Source of the DNA: Pseudorhodobacter ferrugineus DSM 5888
Lineage (GTDB): Bacteria > Pseudomonadota > Alphaproteobacteria > Rhodobacterales > Rhodobacteraceae
Direction: 5' to 3'
Length of the DNA: 64,000 nt
NCBI RefSeq assembly: GCF_000420745.1
Contig: NZ_ATVN01000010.1
Span: 62,001-126,000, forward strand
Below the pieces are notes generated by a model that was given only the letters and a program-made list of their open reading frames with translations, was not told where the DNA came from and ran no database searches. Both the position numbers and the translations under genes were made by a program. The number at the start of each line of letters is the position of its first letter. The stretch's first letter is position 1. Of this stretch, positions 61,211-64,000 are shown one piece after another.

Positions 61211-62424
61211 GACACCGCCCTTCGCTGTGCCAGCGTGCGTTCCGTGATCGGCCAGTTCAGAACAGCCGCCAGAATGCTCAACCCAATCGCTATGCCCCAC
61301 GCAATATCGTAGCTACCGGTCCGGTCATATAGCCAGCCGCCCAGCCAGCCGCCAGCAAATGATCCAAGCTGATGGGCGAAAAAGACGATACCCGCCAGCA
61401 TCGACATGTGCTTGACCCCGAAAACAGCGGCAACGGTTCCATTTGTCAGGGGGACGGTGGAGAGCCAGAACAGCCCCATTGCCGCGCCGAAGATGTAGGC
61501 GGAAGTCGCTGTCACCGGAAGGAGGACGAATGCTGCGATGGCGGCTGCGCGGCCAAGGTAAATCCATGATAACAGCATCGGCTTGCGCATGCGCCCGCCC
61601 CAGAGCCCTGCGTAGTAGGTGCCAGCGACGTTCACCAATCCGATCAGGGCCAGAACGATCGTCGCGACGCCGCTGCCCACGCCTTCGTCAGCAAGAAAAG
61701 CAGGAAGGTGAACGGCGATGAACACAACTTGAAAACCACAGGCAAAGAAACCGAGGGACAACAGCCAAAAGTCGCGCTGTCCAAAGGCATCGCGTAGAGC
61801 TTGGGCGAACGACACGTCTTCATCCGCGCTGGCGATAGGCGCGGGAACGCGGCGGATGCCGAAGGCGAGCGGGAAGATCGCGAGGGCCAGTATGGACAGG
61901 ACGACCAAGGCGGTTTGCCATTCGAAGGCAACGATCAGTCCAAGCGAGATAGGCAACATCGCAAACTGTCCAAAAGAGCCCACGGACATGGTGATCCCCA
62001 TTGCAAGCGATCGCCGTTCCGGTGCCACAAGGCGACTGATGGCGGCAAAGATCACCGGGAATGTGGTGCCGGACAAGCCAAGCCCGATCAGAACGCCCGC
62101 GCCAAGGATGAACACGGCTTCACCGCCGACAACACTCATCGTCCAAAGACCCGCCGCATAGAGCACAGCACCGATGGCTACGATGGGCTTGGCCCCGAAG
62201 CGATCCGACAACATGCCGGTGAAGGGCTGACTGGCCCCCCACACGAGGTTTTGCAGCGCGATGGCGAAGGCGAAGGTCTCGCGCCCCCACCCCTGATCCA
62301 TGCTCACAGGTTGCAGGAAAAGCCCGAAAGCGTGTCGCACGCCAAGGGAGATCAAGAGGATCAACGAGCCACAGACAAGCGCGACGCCTGCCCCGTGCCA
62401 CTTTTCAACTGTTTGCGTCGTCAT
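61207..62424 (-). CDS. MFS transporter
   Basis: A 405-residue major facilitator superfamily protein with about 12 membrane helices. The loop motif between helices 2 and 3 is GMLSDRFGAKPIVAIGAVLY, and SGTTFPVIFAAISRLVAPER is another MFS stretch. It resembles monocarboxylate/oxalate-type or drug-type permeases, but the substrate is not clear. ATG 62424 overlaps the MarR stop as ATGA, so both belong to one unit together with the small membrane protein. The open frame upstream to 62538 belongs to MarR in another frame. Confidence 0.9.
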   Translation of the reverse strand: MTTQTVEKWHGAGVALVCGSLILLISLGVRHAFGLFLQPVSMDQGWGRETFAFAIALQNLVWGASQPFTGMLSDRFGAKPIVAIGAVLYAAGLWTMSVVGGEAVFILGAGVLIGLGLSGTTFPVIFAAISRLVAPERRSLAMGITMSVGSFGQFAMLPISLGLIVAFEWQTALVVLSILALAIFPLAFGIRRVPAPIASADEDVSFAQALRDAFGQRDFWLLSLGFFACGFQVVFIAVHLPAFLADEGVGSGVATIVLALIGLVNVAGTYYAGLWGGRMRKPMLLSWIYLGRAAAIAAFVLLPVTATSAYIFGAAMGLFWLSTVPLTNGTVAAVFGVKHMSMLAGIVFFAHQLGSFAGGWLGGWLYDRTGSYDIAWGIAIGLSILAAVLNWPITERTLAQRRAVS

Positions 62425-62852
62425 GTCTTGTCTCCCATCGCCTGTTCTTCTTTGCCGGTTTGATCGACCACACGGTCCAAGACAGCCAATGTGTCCGCCC
62501 CGATGATCTGTGAAAATTCTTGCTGAGCTTGTTGCCAAAGAGGGACCGCCTCCCGCAGCTTTTCCTGACCGGTGCGGGTCAACGACACCTGACGCGCCCG
62601 AGCGTCCTCGCCGGTTCCAATCTCGACAAGGGTCTGCTTTTCCAGAACGCGCAGGTTGCGGCCCAATGTGCTGCGGTCGAGCCCAACTATCTCGGCCAGT
62701 TCGGTGATCGAGATGGCCTTGGCTGCCTCAATCCGCCGCAGCAGTCGGAACATCGTGACCTTGATGCCGGAGGGGGCAAGCACCGCGTCGTAGTGAGCGG
62801 TGCTTTGCGCTGCGGCCTGCCGAAGGGCTGTGCAAATGCATCTATCATCCAT
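62421..62852 (-). CDS. MarR-family transcriptional regulator
   Basis: A 143-residue winged-helix repressor. DNA-binding part: AKAISITELAEIVGLDRSTL then GRNLRVLEKQTLVEIGTGED and ARARQVSLTRTGQEKL. The flanking helices form the dimer (CICTALRQAAAQSTAHYDAV and LWQQAQQEFSQIIGADTLAV). It has two Cys near the N-terminus (residues 5 and 7). The palindrome directly upstream is its likely operator, so it probably represses itself and the MFS gene. The inducer is unknown. Confidence 0.92.
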   Translation of the reverse strand: MDDRCICTALRQAAAQSTAHYDAVLAPSGIKVTMFRLLRRIEAAKAISITELAEIVGLDRSTLGRNLRVLEKQTLVEIGTGEDARARQVSLTRTGQEKLREAVPLWQQAQQEFSQIIGADTLAVLDRVVDQTGKEEQAMGDKT

Positions 62853-62855
62853 ATT

Positions 62856-62871
62856 GCGGGTATATACCCGC
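62856..62871. promoter_or_regulatory. Perfect 16-bp palindrome, likely MarR operator
   Basis: GCGGGTATATACCCGC is fully self-complementary. It lies four bases upstream of the MarR ATG (62852), so bound protein would block transcription or the leader of the MarR-MFS operon. Confidence 0.85.
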
Positions 62872-63407
62872 GTTATTCTTCAAGCAAGGCGTATTTCGCT
62901 TCGGAGAAGCAATCGGCCTTGAAGTGCTGACATCGGTCTGAGCAAACTCAACGACAGCAATGTCCCGATAGCGGTCATCAGTATATGTTCCAAAAACCCT
63001 CCTTTTTGGAACGTCCCCAAAAGGGCCTGTTTTCCGGTGCCAAAATGCCCGTTCAAAACTCAAGCTGTTGTTGAACGATTTTTGCCTCTCATGGGTTAGA
63101 GGGCATTCGTGCGCCGCGCAGCATAGGTTACATTGGGCTCTTTCCAGACTGTCGGTGTACTTGCCTGAATACGTCATAACCATCGCTCACGGTGTGAGTG
63201 TCCAAAGCGATGACTGGTGCCGCCGCTAAAAATCCACGCGTAGGCTGCGCATAAATCGTGAACCTTCACCGTAGGGTGGGGTTCCAGCCCACCGCACAAC
63301 GCCGTCCGCGTTCGCGGGTTAATATTTGGTTACTAAAAAATGCATTATTTCACTAAATCAAAGACTTGCAGAAATGACCGCGCGCGGACATTTGCCTTTG
63401 TCCGCAT
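62872..63407. repeat. Gap with copy 2 of the repeat pair
   Basis: 62872-63269 shows no gene I can defend; a 112-codon frame on the minus strand (62845-63183) looks accidental or relict. From 63270 the sequence reads CGTAGGGTGGGGTTCCAGCC, CACCGCACAACGCCGTCCGC, GGTTAATATTTGGTTACT and then AAATGACCGCGCGCGGACA, in the same order and orientation as at 58502-58639. Confidence 0.65.
63375..63405 (-). terminator. Hairpin terminator of pheA, GTCCGCG family
   Basis: GCGGACA (63384-63390) and TGTCCGC (63399-63405) pair around TTTGCCTT. On the minus strand it follows the pheA stop by three bases and leads into GCGCGGTCATTTC. Confidence 0.78.
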
Positions 63408-64000
63408 TCAATCCCGCCGCGGATCCGCCGGATAGACCCCCACAATATCATGTTCTGATGTGAAAAATTTCAGCTCTTCCATCGCCAATTTTACATTCGC
63501 ATCCTCGGGGTGGCCTTCAATATCGGCATAAAATTCCGTGGCCGTAAAAGACCCGCCCACCATATAGCTTTCCAATTTTGTCATGTTGATACCATTGGTC
63601 GCGAATCCCCCCATCGCCTTGTAAAGCGCGGCCGGAATATTCCGGACCCGAAAGGTAAAGGTTGTCATCATTTTCTGGGCGCGGCGCGAATGATCCGCCT
63701 CGCGCGACATCACCAAAAATCGGGTCGTGTTGTTGGATTGGTCCTCGATTTGCCGCGCCAGAACATCCAGCCCGTAAATCTCGCCCGCCAATTCCGATGC
63801 CAGCGCCGCCAGCGCGGGCTCGCCTTTTTCGGCAACAGCCTTGGCCGACCCCGCCGTATCCGCACCCGTCACCGCCGTGATCGCGTGGGTTTTTAAAAAG
63901 TCGCGGCACTGGCCTAAAAGGACCGTATGGCTCATCGCCTGCTTGACCTGCGAAAGCTGGGTTCCCGGCACGGCCAACAGGTTGATATGAACCCGAACAA
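63408..64000 (-). CDS. pheA: Prephenate dehydratase, 5' end cut by the window
   Basis: PheA converts prephenate to phenylpyruvate in phenylalanine synthesis. The visible C-terminal part starts in frame at the window edge with VRVHINLLAVPGTQLSQVKQ. It has DTAGSAKAVAEKGEPALAAL, the catalytic TRF motif (NNTTRFLVM) and the ACT regulatory domain (TTFTFRVRNIPAALYKAMGG, GINMTKLESYMVGGSFTATE, FYADIEGHPED), which binds phenylalanine. The start lies beyond base 64000. Confidence 0.94.
   Translation of the reverse strand, partial: VRVHINLLAVPGTQLSQVKQAMSHTVLLGQCRDFLKTHAITAVTGADTAGSAKAVAEKGEPALAALASELAGEIYGLDVLARQIEDQSNNTTRFLVMSREADHSRRAQKMMTTFTFRVRNIPAALYKAMGGFATNGINMTKLESYMVGGSFTATEFYADIEGHPEDANVKLAMEELKFFTSEHDIVGVYPADPRRD

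Noticed and set aside
62845-63183. A 112-codon minus-strand frame upstream of the MarR gene
   Set aside because: It overlaps the MarR start and the palindrome, and its sequence shows no domain. It may be a remnant of an older gene.

Overview
The window looks like a chromosomal segment of an alphaproteobacterium of the Rhodobacteraceae (Roseobacter/Rhodobacter group). The grounds are a GC-rich base composition, many family-restricted proteins (DUF1523, a DUF6638-like protein, a DUF6478-like protein), a membrane-bound ferritin MbfA behind an apparent Irr iron-control element, and short intergenic repeats of a kind common in this group. I see no rRNA, tRNA, CRISPR array, integrase or transposase. 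Most of the window is ordinary core genome. All positions come from reading the sequence; no database search was run, and family names are from memory of the families.

Layout. 1-2.7 kb: the end of a DevBCA-type ABC exporter. 2.9-7.9 kb: creatinase, a Tat/lipoprotein-type L,D-transpeptidase, a cupin gene with a YbjN gene broken by an in-frame TAG, then panB-panC (pantothenate). 8.1-19.4 kb: a tightly packed ten-gene operon of largely uncharacterised proteins: a long coiled-coil protein, an AAA+ ATPase, two soluble proteins of unknown function, four small membrane proteins (one of them DUF1523), a very large DUF2339 membrane protein and one more unknown. This is the best candidate for an undescribed system. 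19.5-26.4 kb: SNase-like nuclease, dapD, LOG-family protein, mbfA with its iron box, a 55-residue secreted peptide plus TetR regulator with paired palindromic operators, a decayed BNR-repeat gene, and an M15-like/M23 peptidase pair. 26.5-36.4 kb: ilvD with an overlapping lipoprotein gene, two hypothetical proteins, fadH, a secreted EF-hand protein, a LysR regulator, and an OmpA/GNAT/CinA-like minus-strand operon.

36.5-45.6 kb: methionine aminopeptidase, a PLP decarboxylase whose 5' end carries a 7-bp tandem duplication, a ferredoxin reductase/rsmD/HAD operon, peroxiredoxin, RNase D, pterin carbinolamine dehydratase, a FemAB-like protein and a glycerophosphodiesterase. 45.7-55.6 kb: RidA, a type I secretion ABC/HlyD pair without visible substrate or TolC, a class A penicillin-binding protein, glnK-amtB (ammonium sensing and uptake) and a CpdB-like nucleotidase. 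55.8-64 kb: NudC, SRPBCC protein, an accessory-looking hypothetical gene, an alpha/beta hydrolase divergent from a membrane-anchored AraC regulator, a MarR-MFS-small-membrane-protein operon behind a perfect palindrome, and the start-truncated prephenate dehydratase.

Three features recur. First, a dispersed element (GC hairpin, then a conserved tail such as GTATTTTTGCAAAGATGAAA) sits at the 3' ends of genes in sense orientation. Second, a terminator-like hairpin built from GTCCGCGCGCGGTC lies directly behind three minus-strand genes. Third, there are several fresh gene lesions (amber codon, homopolymer frameshift, repeat-mediated deletion, 7-bp duplication), which suggests ongoing decay in this strain or, for the single-base ones, possible assembly error.
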